64,000 nucleotides of DNA from Oscheius sp. JU75 (lineage: Eukaryota; Nematoda; Chromadorea; Rhabditida; Rhabditidae). The position numbers and the translations under genes are program-made. The notes under the pieces are model-generated. The model did no database searches and was not told the origin of the DNA. It saw only the letters and a list, made by a program, of their open reading frames with translations. How positions within the stretch are numbered: the first letter of the stretch is position 1; each line of letters begins with the position of its first letter. Of the stretch, positions 1 through 13,672 are shown in pieces. The stretch lies in contig JASJZC010000007.1 in the NCBI GenBank assembly GCA_037178855.1, positions 1,984,001 to 2,048,000 of the forward strand, read 5' to 3'.

Positions 1-2991
1 ATATGAGTCTAGTGAAACGAAGGTTTTCAACTATCCGTTTCCAAATCGTACAGATTTCAGACAGACCAATTCTTTCAGTTCAATGAATATCGGGGTTTTT
101 GTCAAAGGCGTCCTTAGACGCTTTGCAGCCTCTCTATAGACGTAAGCGTTCATATTACTAGAGCTTCCTATTCAGTTTGCCCTAAATCTCGTTGCCTTCC
201 CCATTTTGTGTTCTTTTCGCCACAGCCCCGAGTCCAAAGAAGAATAATTTGTTGGTCAAAGTTCTGAACAGGTGTTGGATGTTACTATAAAAAGTCTGCC
301 TGCTGCTGTTCGCTGAAAAACGTGAGGGAGAACGCGAGAACACAGCTCCCGGAAATTGGATCAGCTGAATAGGAATGTTAAACAAGAGAAGGCAATTACT
401 CTCTACCCTACCCTCACTACTATTACGCCGCCACGAGTTATGAGGCCTTGTTCTCGGCAGATTGTAACGGGAGACGGAACTATATAAGGGAGCAATAAAA
501 TGGAGACCGCAAGCAGTTATAATTGAGATGGGTACGAGGCCGGAGGCTCCGAGGTTCTGAAGAAGCAAACAAGGTAATACCATAGAAAATGCTGCTATTA
601 AACATTAGGCCTTCTCAAACGGTCAAGAGGCCGAATAATATCAAACACTTGTTTTTTTATATTGGATCGAAAAAATCATGTCTGTAGATTCAAATAGTGC
701 TGTAGCAAAAACTATCTGTTGTCGCAGTAAATTGAGACAGTTTACAATGCTCATGACGTTGGAATATAAAAGTGAGCAATCATATTCATGGCACTTTATA
801 ATTTTTGGTATTTCTTCAACGTGAGTTCTAAATGTAAATTTTTCAGCCAGGCGCTGATTTATATTTATAGTCCAGGCTGAAAAGAGGATCCTTGAAACAG
901 AAGTTCGTCGACAAGCTGGCAGCTGCCGCTTGAGATTGAACAGATGGGAATCAGTCGAGCAAAACATGTCAAAAATTTCACTATTGTTGTTTTTAGTCGA
1001 AATTTGAAACTTTAAAAACAAAGACTGTGTAACCTGGAGAAAAGACCACTGGTTGAACTCTTCGTTAAACGATATGTGGCGGTCGCCGGACCCTCCCTTC
1101 TGCCCAAAACTGGCCTGTTCAAATAGCGCTATCCGTTTCCCGCCAAAACAGTTGGTCAGTCGAACCTCAATTAATCAAGCCTACAGTGTAAGCAGTTTTT
1201 AAAGAGGGATGGCATCTTCTTTCCCCTGCTTCCCTCTATCCACCGCTGGGGATAAAAGTCAACAAACAATCCGAGAGGGAGAGATTCGCTTTCTCTCTCT
1301 CTCTCTCTTTCTCTCTCCACTACCAATAAATGTGTTTTCGTCTAGCGTACGCGTAGACTTGTGTATGTGTTACCCTCTTTGAACAGCCTGGGGGATTTCC
1401 ACACACACTCACTGAAGCACATGACGAGAGCGAGGCCCCCTCTGGCGCGACGCCAGAAGTTCCCCGCACACAAACACGTGACTATTTTACGCGAATGTTA
1501 AGCCAGCTATTTACGAAGTGTAGAGTTCTGGAGTTCTCTCGGGGGAGCAAAGAATATAACTTGAGGGTGGTCGCACCTAATTCTCGAGGGATTTTGCTTA
1601 CTTTCCTTTCAAGGTGAATTGTCCCTCGAGAAAAAACCTAGCGATGATTCCTTTCGTGCCAGCCGTCGCGTTCTCATGGCGCGAGAGACGCGGGGATCAA
1701 TGGATTGTTTCGTTCGAGGACCGGTCCGCTTATCGGCGATTCAAGAACGCGGTTCGCAGGACTCCTGTGTTGAAAAATGCGAACCGCGTTCAAAAACCTG
1801 AATTCAGTGGGCATACTCGGTGGTGGTCACGGCAAAGAGTCAAATGGATTCGAACTGTTTTAAATGCTATTTATTTTATTGCCGATCGACGATTTAGATA
1901 GTGACAAGAGGGCATGAGCGTCAAAAGCGACCTTCGCGTTAGATGGTTTTGAACACAGCACTTGCCCCCCGAACGACCTCTGCCTGCGCTTTTGTCAGTG
2001 TCTCTCGGTCTCTCTCTGCCACTTGAAACCTGCCTTCCCGTTCCCATTATGCCGCTATTAGGTGGAGAAGAACAAAAGACTGGAAATGAATCCTTTTTCC
2101 AATTGTGGAACACTGGGACAAAATTTTAGGGGCTCCAGTGTCAATATTTGCCATAATTTTAGGCAAACATGAGAGTGAGGTGCTCAGGGAAAGACAACGT
2201 GTGTTTCCCGGCACCGGAACGCTGGTTTTTTTCAAGTCCTGTTTTTGACTTAAAAAAAGAAAAGAAATCCCCAATATATGAGCGAACAAAAAGATTCCAA
2301 AATCATTCCACCGACCAGAAGATTAGCATTTTACAGGCTTTTGTAGACCAGTTATGGAAATGGACGGAGAACTACGATTGCGTGATCGGGGTGGGAGTCA
2401 GAACAAGCGGCTGTTTAAGTTTAATACTTGGAAGGAAAGAAATCACTGTGAAGGCACAGAATGGCGCAGAAATCTGGAATTTGGACAGGAACCTGTTCCC
2501 CCTCGGGGCGAGCCTCTCGACAGCCGTTTCTTTCCGTCGCTCCCGGCAGCATAACACAATGCATACGGATAGCTCTTGAGATTTGGAGAGAACGCGGATA
2601 GGGTGACAAATGTTGAAAAAGAGATATCGAGCAGCCTGATAAAACCAGAAAATCTCAAGCCTTCTTCAAACTATTTTGGAAACTCACATTTTTACGGAAA
2701 AAATCTTAAATTTGACAGCAGAAAGCTTCTTACTTTGCCCACGAATGGCATATCTTTCGTTACTTGCTGCCTAAATAAGCCTACAGCCAGCTTCTCATTC
2801 TAACATTTGCCCCTGAACCCGGCTTTTGACGCTATGTCTGTCGTCGGGGTGAAAGTCGCTCTCACTCCCGCCAGAGTGTTCATTAATATAATATGCAGGA
2901 AGGCGAACGTGTGTGTAGCGCATGACTTAGCCAGACTAAAGAGAGCACATGAAAACTAGCCCACAATACGAGCAAAAAGTGAGGGACCAAC
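1..2991. other. Intergenic, no gene recognised
   Basis: No stretch here shows exon-like reading frame flanked by usable splice sites. There is a CT microsatellite at about 1291-1319 and scattered A/T runs. Open frames of 60-130 codons exist on both strands, but their residue make-up is that of random translation. I see no RNA gene. A distal exon or promoter of a gene further right could lie here. Confidence 0.5.
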
Positions 2992-3128
2992 CTCTTGAGT
3001 CGCTTACACTCCATACAGGACACCACGGTGGGCTGCGACTCGCCCTCTGCCGGAGCCCACATTCCCTCTAATCCATTCGGCTGCTGTTGTATTTGTTGTT
3101 GTAACTGTTGAAGGTGATTTTGGAGTTG
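2992..3128 (-). CDS. Possible internal exon, Gln-rich coiled segment with a C-x2-C motif
   Basis: A minus-strand segment with a TTTCAG acceptor at its high-coordinate end and an AG|GTTGGT donor at its low end. It encodes a strongly polar stretch starting QLQNHLQQLQQQIQQQ, then an acidic/proline part, and ends SCMECKRLKR, where the C-x2-C followed by basic residues could be half of a small zinc site. The frame can be extended upstream past the acceptor, so the true 5' edge is unsure. No other exon of this gene was found nearby. It could instead be a chance CAA/CAG-rich open frame. Function unknown. Confidence 0.35.
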
Positions 3129-6100
3129 CTGAAAGTCGCGTTGAATAGGGGAAGAGAATAATTTTAATCTTTCGACCGCGTCTGGTATAATGGAGATGCT
3201 GATTGTGAGGTAAACAAGTCCGTGTGAGAGAGGCTTTGTTGCTATAAAGGGCAATGGGAAAACACTCAAGACTTTCAATAATCAACGTACTATTTCATTG
3301 CGGAAATGCTGAACTAGTGACATTGTAGCAAAATGAATCCAATGTAAACAGATTTGTAGAATGATTTGTAGAAATGAGATTTTTCAAGTGGAATTACGCA
3401 CAGGGTTTACCTCTGTTTACTATAGGTTTGTTATGTAACAGACAGAGAGAGAAATACTATAAGTTGATGATGTTGATGGCGTCTGCAACCTGTTCCATCA
3501 GGAGGGAAATAGGCTATTTCCACCACAAACAGAATGTTTGAGGGTTCACGACCGTTCTATCTATAGGAAGGAAATGAGATTTTTCAAGTGGGAAAAAGGT
3601 GAAATCCCGATGTGGTGTGGCTTAAAAAACGACAAATATTACTGATATTTTCAGGAGCAGATAGAAAGTAGATGCCTAATAGTGAAAATATCTATGCAAA
3701 AATATTTGAATACATCAAGAGTTCAATGTTGTACGGCTTCAATGAAACGTTCGAACAAAAAAGCCGCAGCTGAGCGAAAGCTGCATTGTTGCACTTACGT
3801 TTCTTACAAACATTGCTGTTGCTTCAATCGGCAGCAACATACCGACAAAAAGTTTGCTTGCTCTAGTTACCGCCAAAAATATTTACGAGAGCTTCTGCAG
3901 CATTCCTTTGAACAAACATTCATTTTCTATACAAAAATAGCTTTTAGAGCGTCTCAGCTGTATGTTGAATAGAAGATAGACGTACGATTAAAGTGAAGTT
4001 AAATTTCGAAGAACCGTATTCATCATGCGAGGATATATAGCTTAATCAGGAGTATGAAGTCATGTTCACGTGATGAATGAATCGAAGACATAAAGGTTAA
4101 AAGGGAACGACGTTACAAAAACAGACCACTGCGTGTGTCTGTCGGCTGTACAACATTCTGGTAGAGAATTGGAACTGGTTCCTATACGCTAAAGAGTCTC
4201 TGTCTCTTTGACTATGTGTGTGTCGGTCAAAACACCCGTTCACAGCAAAAAGACATAGTCAAACAGTTTCGTAAAATTATAACAAAATGAACAAGGAACG
4301 GTGTGTCCTAAATGAAGAAGCTATCATCGGGCCCATAAACCTGTTTTCTTTAGCTCGAAGTCTCGTCTCCTGAAGCATTTTCCCGCGCTCACTCTCTTTC
4401 TCGGCGGGCTGCCATCTTCCCGATAAGATAGCCCCTACGTTGCGTTCTCGGCGAGCTAGTATAGCGCTCTCTTTTGCTCAGCGAAATGTATTGGAACGCG
4501 CTGCCAGCCGCATCCTGCCTCAATCTATACGTCACCCCTGCCGCTTGCTTTAGTGTGGCGAACAGAATAAACGAGCCTAGTCAAAAGACGACTATCGCAG
4601 CTGGCTCTTGGGGTGCTCCGCTGGCGTCTAAAGCTAGCTGGAGCCCTCGGGAGTCAGGAACTGGGCACCATTTTAACTAACAACGGCCCCAGCGCTATTG
4701 GTTCGAGATTTTTGGAGCAGTGCAACAACAAAGCCTCGAGAGATTAGAATGGAGGCTGCCAGGAAGGATGGATACCTCTGGTTCCTTGGGGTCACGAGAT
4801 GAAACGGAAAGACGACATACGCAAAAGATATCGAAGGAACTAGCTTTTAAAATAGAGTAGTCAAGAAGTGAATGGTTGATCGTATTTTCTAAACAGAGTT
4901 CAACGAAACCACATGGAAGAGTATCAAATTTCATAACAGAGGTATAGAGGAGTCTGCATTATATGGTTCAACAAGGTTTTTTATTTGCTTTATTTGCAAA
5001 TATACAAGCTATCGGTAGTTTCCTCGTAAGGTAAATTTTGAAACTTTTCAAGGTAAAAACTGCACTGTCATCAGTACAAGATAAGCTCACATATATCAGA
5101 GCAAAACAGGGGTAAAGTGCCAGTAAAGGAAAATTTCTACTGCGTACAGAAGATCTGAAGATATAAAAGTTTTCAGAAGAACTACGACTTTAGCAGCTGT
5201 TCGTTTTTCTTTGCAAAGACTGCAACAAGCTTCTGGTAATCCGTGTTCTATTGACTTCTAACCAATGAACTTTACATGGATTATAATGAGGAAAAGCCAT
5301 CGGTCATCTAGCCGATTAGATAAACATTAGGAAATTGCTCTAAGATTTTGAAAGTATGTCAAACTTCGTTCGTACGAGCTCCAGAGAAAACCGTAAAGTG
5401 GTGGATCTTTAAAAGACCACCTTAGGTAGAATTACAATAAATCAAAGGAAAAGTTTGTGGAACAGAAGTCGCCTTTAGGTCAAGGCAGGAACAAAAGAAG
5501 CGTCCGTAAGGGTCGAAGCGCTGCCTCCTTTTTTTCGGACTTGTTTACCCTCGGAAATGTGTCAGATCTCATAGAATCGGAACAAATTGCACATTGCCAG
5601 ATAGAGAAAAATTAGACAAATATAGCTGTCATTCTTACCAACAGTGATGTAGCCGTTTGAAGACAATTTAGGTACGGATTCGAGGGAGGGGGTCCGGCGG
5701 ACGCCAGCTTGTGTGGATAGACCAACTGCAAAAGAAACTGGGAACGGCGCCAGAGAGTGTATTTCGGGGAGAGTACGCAGACAGGCAAGAGACAGCGTTT
5801 TCAGCTGAGAGTCTGCAGTCAGTCGGCTGGCGCAAGGCGATAGCAGCACTTTTAGAGAGAGTGCAGAGCAAAAACACATAAAAAGGCGGCTGAATGTGGA
5901 GAGAGGAGGGAAAAGACAGGCCGGCTGGCGGCTGAATTGCGCGCCAGCCAGCAAAAGAACGTGGAGAGAGGGAGAACGCGATTGCCACGGCAGCTGTAGT
6001 CAAAAAAAGAACTCCGAAGAGTTGCGATTTCAGTTGCGAGACGCGCAGTGGGTGGTCGAGAAGAATACAATAGGTTTCTTGAGCTCGACTCTAAGCTGGT

Positions 6101-9100
6101 AACAATAGGATTTGTATTGTGGACTTAGGGAGCTCTTAAAAACAGCTGCCGTTCATGTATTTGGCTCGGAGGAAAGACTTAAAAGCTCGACAAAGTAGCA
6201 TCAGGGAATTAAAAGATGAAGCTAGAAGAGTCTCATATGTGATTAAAACTTACTGTAGCTTCGCTCATAGAGATTTTGTGAAAGTTTATACCCAAATTTT
6301 CCTTACAGTACACATGGTTGTGGTAGCAGCGTTTTCCTCAAACAATGCGTTGACTTATATGTGCCCTAAGTATGTTAATAGTTTCTCTATTACCTCTTCT
6401 ACGTAAATCTTACTTACCCTTGTTTAAAGTTTAGCGAGTTCGACGTTTTACTTTAGATGAAATGTGGTCGTTCCAAAACCACAATTTTATGCGGAATTGT
6501 GATACACTGAACGGTTCTTTAAGATATTCATCATATATATAGCGTCAAAACTACGGTAAACTCCTAAAAGTTCTGTCTTTGATTAAAAAAGTAGGTGCCA
6601 CAGGTTGAGCCAAGAATGTGACTGTGTCCCTGTCCGATGAGTGATCTGCTACCTCGTCTATGGAAGCAAATAACAAAGCAGCAAAGTATAATTACGTCCT
6701 CCTCTACTAGATGATGTTGTTTTCGCATTCGGTAAATGCAACGATGCCCCCACGTGAGTTGCCTTCAGCCCAGTTTAAACCCGTGATATGATGCTATGCT
6801 TTCAGAATTGCACACACACACTTCTATACAATGTACTCTGAGAACATCGTAAACAGTCTGGAACGTTATTTAAAACGGTCTTCGCCTCAGGCCGTCACGC
6901 GTCCAGAACACCCATTGTTCTCTCTTTCCAATACACTTCTTCCTGATAAGCACATTGAATTTTATCAACAGACCAGGTGTAGTACTACGCGCGCGTGATT
7001 TTCCCGGAACAAGGGAGCAGCGTGCTCACTTTTGCAGCCGGCTGGATGGGGCGGCGAGAGGCTGAAGTGCAAAGAGGGAAGTAACGCATTTTTGAGTAGT
7101 GTAGGAGACCTCAAGAGCCTTCAAGTAATATTTGAAAACTACGTTCCGAAATGAGATCAAGAGAACAACTTAGTTGAATAGAGTTTGATGACCATTTTCA
7201 GTCTCAAGTGTGTAAACAGCCGGTTGGGTCAGTATTGAATCGAACAAAAAAGGTGGAATGTTTCAAAATTACAAAACTATATGAGGATTTTTATTAAATG
7301 AAACGTCAAAACTAAGCTTTGTAAGAGAAAGATAGTTAGACTTGGGTTGGCTTTGATAAACCAATAAAGATACAGCGTCTCACTTTTCTCGCATTGAATG
7401 TTGGTACACGTTTTCGACGACCGTGTGAAACAGCGATATTCTCCAACAAGAATTTCACATTCTGTTCTGTTTCAATAATTATATCTTTTGACATTATCCT
7501 GTTGCTGTATCGACGCATTCCGTAACAATACCCGGAAGTATAATCTGATCTCTACTATGAACAAACCAGTTTAGGCAGTCGCTGTCCTTTCAGGGAACCT
7601 ACCTTGCTGAGCTGACTGAAACAGGACACGCTGTTCCACATCTCGGTCATTCGACGAGGCGATGTGCCGTACATAACTGAAGAAACACAAGAAATGACTT
7701 CTCTTCAAATTTTGTTTAGACTGTCGCGGGAACGCTCTGTCAGCCGATGTTTCAGCCTTCGAAATTAATGTGCTTGTCACTTTTGTAATGATCGGCCTGA
7801 GTGTCTTCGCAGCACAATCTCTTTTTCTTCGATGTGTTAAAAGTCCGTCCTCATCCGTCAAAAGTTTAGCCGCAGCCGGACGAAGATTTCAATCAATGTT
7901 GCGTTTTCTCGTTGTCCTCGTTGTCCTTGGACGCGAACGCAACAGCATGCATTGCCGCCAGCGTGCGCAGCCGCTCAAATAACAACTAGTTGCCGATTGA
8001 ACGCGCGTTGCCGCACACGAAACTAAGCTCAGCCGACTTCGGGGGGCCAGATTTGAAAACGAGACTTGAATTACTGCCTCCGGCTATAAATGCAGAAACG
8101 GGAATGTGAGATTTAGCCGAAAATTGAGGTGTGCAACATGGCGGAACGGGCTTCAAAAGTTTAACAATACCTGGAAGAGAGGGAGACAGTGAACTGCTTG
8201 ACATGCGTCTGAACCAACTTATAGTTTGACCTGACATATTCCGGACTACAAAACAAAGTGTAGTACAGCCTCGGCCTCTCAGGACTACTATACGCTCCAT
8301 AGGAATGATTCATGGGACGGTATACATTAAGAAGCGAGGCGTTCAGTATGCAGCGTGAGAAGAACACAAGACGCTAAAGTTGCTAAAGTATCCGGCAAAA
8401 ATTAAAAAAGGCAAAAGCCTAATAATACAATTGAGAAAGCCAAGTCCTAGTTTTCCATCGAGCTTGGCTTTCTCAATTGTATTATTCGTAGGTTTCCAGT
8501 GGCATCGTATATATGTGGTGCTGAAGAGCAATATATTCCCGAATTACCTACGGTACTATCTTAAGTAGTATTTTCAATCTTCACCTTCACAATTTGAACT
8601 TCTCTTCCTAATTACCTCAACTCGCCATGAATGTACACAGTTCGCTTTGCGTGAAGGCCACCAATCTCTTGGTCTCCATCTCAACCAGACTTCAACTTTG
8701 AACATTGGAACTCTACTATACGAAAAGCTGCATGCTCACTTGCACTTGCATTAAGCAAGTGGCTACTATGTGAGCTGCTGCGGAAAGATTGCACGTTCAG
8801 CGAATGGTCTAGCGCTCGTTTCTTGTTATCGAGAGCTTAGACACATGTTTCTCGCCTCCTTATTGAGAACGCTGTTCTCTACTAATTGAATTGCACAGAA
8901 ACATCAACGCATATCCTACTGAATCCTAGAGTTCCATAGCTGAATGAGACACTCTAAAAATAGCCGAGCCCGGTAGTAACAGATGTTCTCAGTGCTTATT
9001 ACAACCGGGAGGCGTCCCGCCGAGCTGCGAACAACAAAATTTTAGAAATCGGAGGAAGGCTTCTGATGAATGGCTCTCGGCCATGATAATATCGTTTGTG

Positions 9101-11634
9101 TATGAAGGAGCAAACATTACAGTGAAATTTTTTGAACCTGTGAATGAAACTTCATAGTTCAAGGCACAAACAGTCCTCAGAACTGCTTAGTACTTCTGCG
9201 ATAGACAGAAACTACAATAGTTCTGAAGAATGGGACACTAAGGACTTCTAGAATACCTTTTAAGCAGCAAACAGGTTTCAGCAAACTACACTGAAAGAGA
9301 CACCAAGCAGAACAATTCTCTCTAGTAGAAGAAATTTTGTGTGTTCAGACGATTTAATTTTCTCAAGCTATGTCAGTAATGTCAGTCGATCATGGCTACG
9401 AGACCGAAGGTATCTGACAGTGCATCACGATCCGAAAATGCGGACATCCTATACAATCTCGCGCAGTCAAGATGTCTTGCCAAGACAGCCTCTACTTATA
9501 CAACCCATAAGCCTGCTAGTGGAAAAGTATGCAACTATACCTTACGCCGCAAATTTCTGGTCAGATTCTTTTATTTGTGAGCAATACATACAGCGCTTTT
9601 TCAGCATTTCGTTTGAGAGATATTTAACCAAATGCATTCCAACCAATCACCATGATTTTTAATACAACAATACACAGAATGATAGAGGATCTGGCCTCCA
9701 TTGCGGCTGTGGTCCAAGGGCTGTAGTCTTCCCTCGTTTGTTCAGCGATTGCATTCGGCCGACAACACAAAAACCGACCATTTTAAAATCAACCGCAGAA
9801 ATTTTTTGTCGAGTAATTCTTCCTGATTTAAGATGCTAAGCACTTGGATGGCACGATAAACTACAAACGGCCATTTTAAAATAAACTTCCAGGTTTCTAT
9901 TCAAGATCAAAGTTAGTGAATTTGACCCTTTTTCGAGACGTAATATTAACTACGGTAAGAGAGACGGCTAGTTGCGTACTTGCTAGTCACAAGCAAGAAC
10001 TTCTGGAGGGGAACAAGGACATGAAGTCAAAAAACGAGAACGTATAAAGTTAAAGATAAAGTTTAACCCGTTACCAATGGCAGAGCGAGCTCAACTGTAT
10101 GCGGGTACAGCCTGAGGCGCCAGGTCGAGTAGGCTAACATTCTAAGCTGAACAGGTGCCAAATCTGACTGCAAGAACGCCTTATCTTCGTAGCAAGCTGC
10201 TACCAATTTATCGACTATTGTGAGAGGATGGAAGCCTTGGTTGAGCCGAAGCGGATATGATCTTGGCGTCACTCAATTAACGCTGGCGTCTTAACATATG
10301 TGAAACTTGAATATTTGTGAAGAGCCACGTATAACTCACTCATTTGTTTACAGGTTCTCGAATACCGATTTAGTTGCATGAATGTCTGACGATATCTTTT
10401 CTACCGAAAAAATTTGCGTTTGACTACTTATAGTAGCCGAACTACAATCGACGCAATTTAAAAGTACCACGTTGTCGAAGAGAGATGCACTGAAGATGGA
10501 TAGAGACAGGGGTGAACTGAGCTCAGAATCACATTGGGTATTTGATACTGATTCACGAAGACAGGATAAAAGTGGTACCGGTTATCATGAATAGTTTTTG
10601 TGTTAGCTTATAAGGACTGGCTGACCGGTGACATGCTGACAGACCCAGCGAGTGGTGTAGTAAAAACTGCAGTAGGCAGACGGTATTGTGGATTCATTGA
10701 TAGACTGCTGTCAACTATTGTCAGACTGCACTATTCTGCTTTTCGAGAAAGCCTAGACAATCCGTCACCCTGACCTTTGATTACGAGAATTACTCATTTT
10801 TCCTTACCCTCATAAGCGCTTAGTCACTACAGACAATCCCTCCTGCCTAATAACCGTTCAGTTTTTCCAGTCTGCCATCAGTGCTGGTAGCTCAACTGAC
10901 GCTCGTCCTTTTTACGAATTTCTTTTTGGTTTTCGGATAGGGCGCGACGCTTGCAGCTGGTGCTCTTGTCTGCAAAACAGTCTATTTCGAAATTGCCAGT
11001 AGATTACTACATATTGCGGCACTTGCACGTTTTGTCTCTATCTTCAGCATATTCCCACCATTTGGAAAACTCTTTTCATTTTCAACATGTCATATGCAAA
11101 CGTGATTTGAGTCTGTTTACTCCATTCCCTCTTTACAAGCCTTTCTGTTGTTCTCCATCCAGCGTTTCGGTGTGAAGCTCTTGTAACTTCTCTCAAATTA
11201 ATCATCTTAAGATAGTTTCAAGTTAGGTTTTTAGCGAAAAAGTCCACAAACATTGTCAAGTGTTATCCCAGATTAAAGTTGACTTGTGTCGCAGACGGAC
11301 GCCTCTTGCAAATTGTATAAAGGTAGGATATCTCGTACTTTTAGTGCATGACTCCTAAGTTTTTAATAGTCCGCGCTGCTGCAGACACCCAGAACAAGTG
11401 TATTATTCTCTGGAAAGTGACTTGAAAAGTGACTGTGAGAGTAACATATTCAAAATGACATGAGATGACTGTTTATATGCGAAATATTTTGGTGTGACCG
11501 GTGATTCTGACCGATTAATCATCGAGAGGTTCGAGCAATACCGTTATCTACACGTCTCTTTCCTTTTGTGCATGCTTAGGCTGCGTCTTCAGGGTAACTG
11601 TTTCGCCGATGAAGCAAATTTCCTAAAGTTCGTT
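3129..11634. other. Gene-poor region
   Basis: About 8.5 kb without a convincing exon. A block near 5890-6000 is GC- and purine-rich with no readable product. A 21-base string (start AATGAGATTTTTC) recurs near 3375 and 3573. The one clear structure is the 24-bp hairpin at 8421-8486, listed separately. Small 5' exons of the gene beginning near 11635 may be hidden here. Confidence 0.5.
8421..8486. repeat. Perfect 24-bp inverted repeat with 18-base loop (hairpin)
   Basis: The left arm is 8421-8444 (AATAATACAATTGAGAAAGC, then CAAG). The right arm, 8463-8486, is its exact reverse complement, and 18 bases lie between. Beyond a small bulge, the outer bases CCT and AGG can also pair. Total hairpin length is in the pre-microRNA range, but a fully perfect stem is more typical of a young inverted duplication or hairpin-siRNA source. 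No coding frame overlaps it. Confidence 0.8.
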
Positions 11635-13552
11635 ATGGAAACTTCTACCCTCACTGGGAACACTACCAATGGGAGCGTTCAGGAGAAGAAGGATGACGAG
11701 ACCCTAATTTTTTGGAAGCCGAGGTAGAACTTTTTGAGACCTTAACCAAGCTGTGCTTCTGGATGCCTTAGTGCATCATCTAAAAACACGTAGTAGATGG
11801 AAACGCGGATTTCGAGAGCGAGAAAGTACGGGAGATGAAGTTAGCAAGATAACTTTGCTTCTGGCCTGCATGCAATCTGCAAAGGTTTTGACCAAGTTTA
11901 GAAATATTGAACCAGTGAAATGGGAAGAGTGCAAGGTCGACTTTGTCAACCCAGGTCGTGCGGTTCGAGCGGCGAGGATGTAACCGCACGACATCTTCTT
12001 ACCTAAAGGAAAGAGGATGACTGACAGAGGAGCTTTTTCAAGCCAGTGACTTGTGTTACAATTAAGGTACCCTGTTCGTAGTCGTCTCCCGAGTGCTAAA
12101 GTTGTGGAAAACTATCAAATCGAGTTCGATGGCCGCTTCAATGCTTCATACAAAACTTCTACTCATTTGCATTTGCGACGACCATCAACGCGACCACAGA
12201 AACAGCAGGTTCCGAGCAGCATGTAATTTACAACATTTGTCAATAGAAAACGTATGGTGTTCCAGAAACCCCGATACTATTGCAGCTGATGAGGAAATGA
12301 CCGCAAGAATTGAAAATGCGATCACGGCAGTCCTAGCTCAGGGGAACGAACCAAAGGAAATTGAGCAAAGGTATTACCATTTTTGCCGATCAAAAATGTG
12401 GTGTTTCAGGATTGCTGAAACTACGACAGCTGATGAGATGATGAACACTAGAGCTGAGGAAGCCATCTTTACAATCCTGGCTAAGGTGATAAAAGCGAAG
12501 ATGGAGCAAAGGTATAGGGTGAATGTTGAGGAAGCAATTAGTTTTTAGCACTTCTACCATTCAAATGCAAAACAGAAGACCTTCCGTTCCGACTCCACCC
12601 AAAAGATGTACCATCCTGACACCAAACAAACGATCTACCTCGTATAAAAGAAAGTCTACCAAACAGCTCAAGAGGTAATCATTGCCGGTCCTATTCTAGA
12701 TTAACCGGTCTTAAGAGAACTGACCGGTCTTAAAATTCTGTTCAAAATATAGTTGTTACAATGCTACTTTTCAGATGGAATACACGATTTTTAAAATTGG
12801 ATATGTTCTGCAAAGTTGTAAACTAGACGGAAAGTAACAGCTTTGCAAAACATAGTTAAGCTGGAAATTCTCATTTTAGACCTGAAACGTGGCGGCGGTA
12901 TTACATGGACTTTTTAAGACCGCTCGATTTTCCTAAGACCGGATAATCTAGAAAAGGACCTTTTTGTTCTTTTTCGATGTAGACTTTTCAGACATTCTCC
13001 TCCTACTGTTGAATCTACATGTGCCCGTCCCATCGATTCATATAGAGAATGGTTGTCCATTTCGCTATCGTAAAAAATTCCTACTGGAATGGGACTAATG
13101 TCTTTTCAGAGAAAGAAACGCCACATATGAGATGCAAGCTATAGATGCTAAATGTGATGAGTATGATTCGGAGGAAGCTGCTTGGAGCGCAAACTGGCTC
13201 GCTCAACCAATAGATCCCAACGAGGCTAATCCATCTACCGAAGCCGCCAGGTGAGGATGAGTTCTTCCAGACTAAAAGTTAGTGTTTCAGTAACAATGAA
13301 AAATCTTCTGAGCTTAATGATATTCTTTACGCCAAATTCCTCGAATCTTGGGAAGAATTGTTGAGGCAGGAATCCGTGTTCACCTACAAACAACATGCTA
13401 TCAATCCTGTTGGAATCAAGGGTCCTGAAAATTTGGTCAACGTGATGCTGGAACAGATGCACGAGACTACGAATCTCAGTCCGGTATTGTCTCGACACGT
13501 AATCGTATCTAATTTGGTTACAGAATCTCTATCCGGGACATCCATTCAATGA
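11635..13552 (+). CDS. Unknown acidic/charged protein, six exons, with a duplicated exon
   Basis: Proposed exons are 11635-11723, 12266-12370, 12410-12511, 12549-12674, 13110-13250 and 13291-13552. Every junction is phase 2, all introns are GT-AG, and the total (825 bases) is a whole number of codons ending in TGA. The predicted protein is about 274 residues, soluble, with no signal peptide or membrane segment. Exons 2 and 3 are diverged copies of one unit: TIAADEEMTARIENAITAVL against TTTADEMMNTRAEEAIFTIL. Exon 4 is basic (KRSTSYKRKSTKQLKR); exons 5-6 are acidic. AATAAA follows at 13667. I do not recognise a family. The first exon and its ATG are the weakest part: frames at 11760-11960 and 12067-12208 look coding but do not fit the phase of their neighbours, so alternative or additional exons are possible. 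Confidence 0.55.
12687..12960. mobile_element. Fold-back/MITE-like element in an intron
   Basis: The left end starts GGTCCTATTCTAGATTAACC; the right end, read in reverse complement, starts GGTCCTTTTCTAGATTATCC. Similarity continues for about 45 bases, including a repeated CGGTCTTAA motif. It reappears near the centre (TGCAAAGTTGT against TGCAAAGCTGT), so all 274 bases form one long imperfect palindrome. It lies entirely in intron 4 (12675-13109) of the unknown gene. No target-site duplication is evident, and no coding capacity is seen. Confidence 0.6.
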
Positions 13553-13666
13553 CATGTTCTGATCACAATATTCCTCTGGCTTTCCGGCTACGTTAATATT
13601 TGTATAAGCCATCATATCTCTGACGTTTGCCTTTCTTTTAACTATTGTATCACTATTGACCTACTT

Positions 13667-13672
13667 AATAAA
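13667..13672 (+). terminator. Poly(A) signal of the unknown six-exon gene
   Basis: AATAAA 115 bases after the TGA at 13550-13552, in T-rich sequence. Confidence 0.6.

Noticed and set aside
784-810. AATTTTTGG-like Sm site, considered as part of a spliced-leader RNA gene
   Set aside because: No leader with a GT donor at the right distance and no stem-loops around it.
1291-1319. CT microsatellite as a promoter element
   Set aside because: No gene start can be tied to it.
5562-6003. Overlapping open frames of 110-130 codons on the minus strand
   Set aside because: Residue make-up is that of random GC-rich translation (Ser/Pro/Leu/Cys), no splice context, and both frames are equally open.
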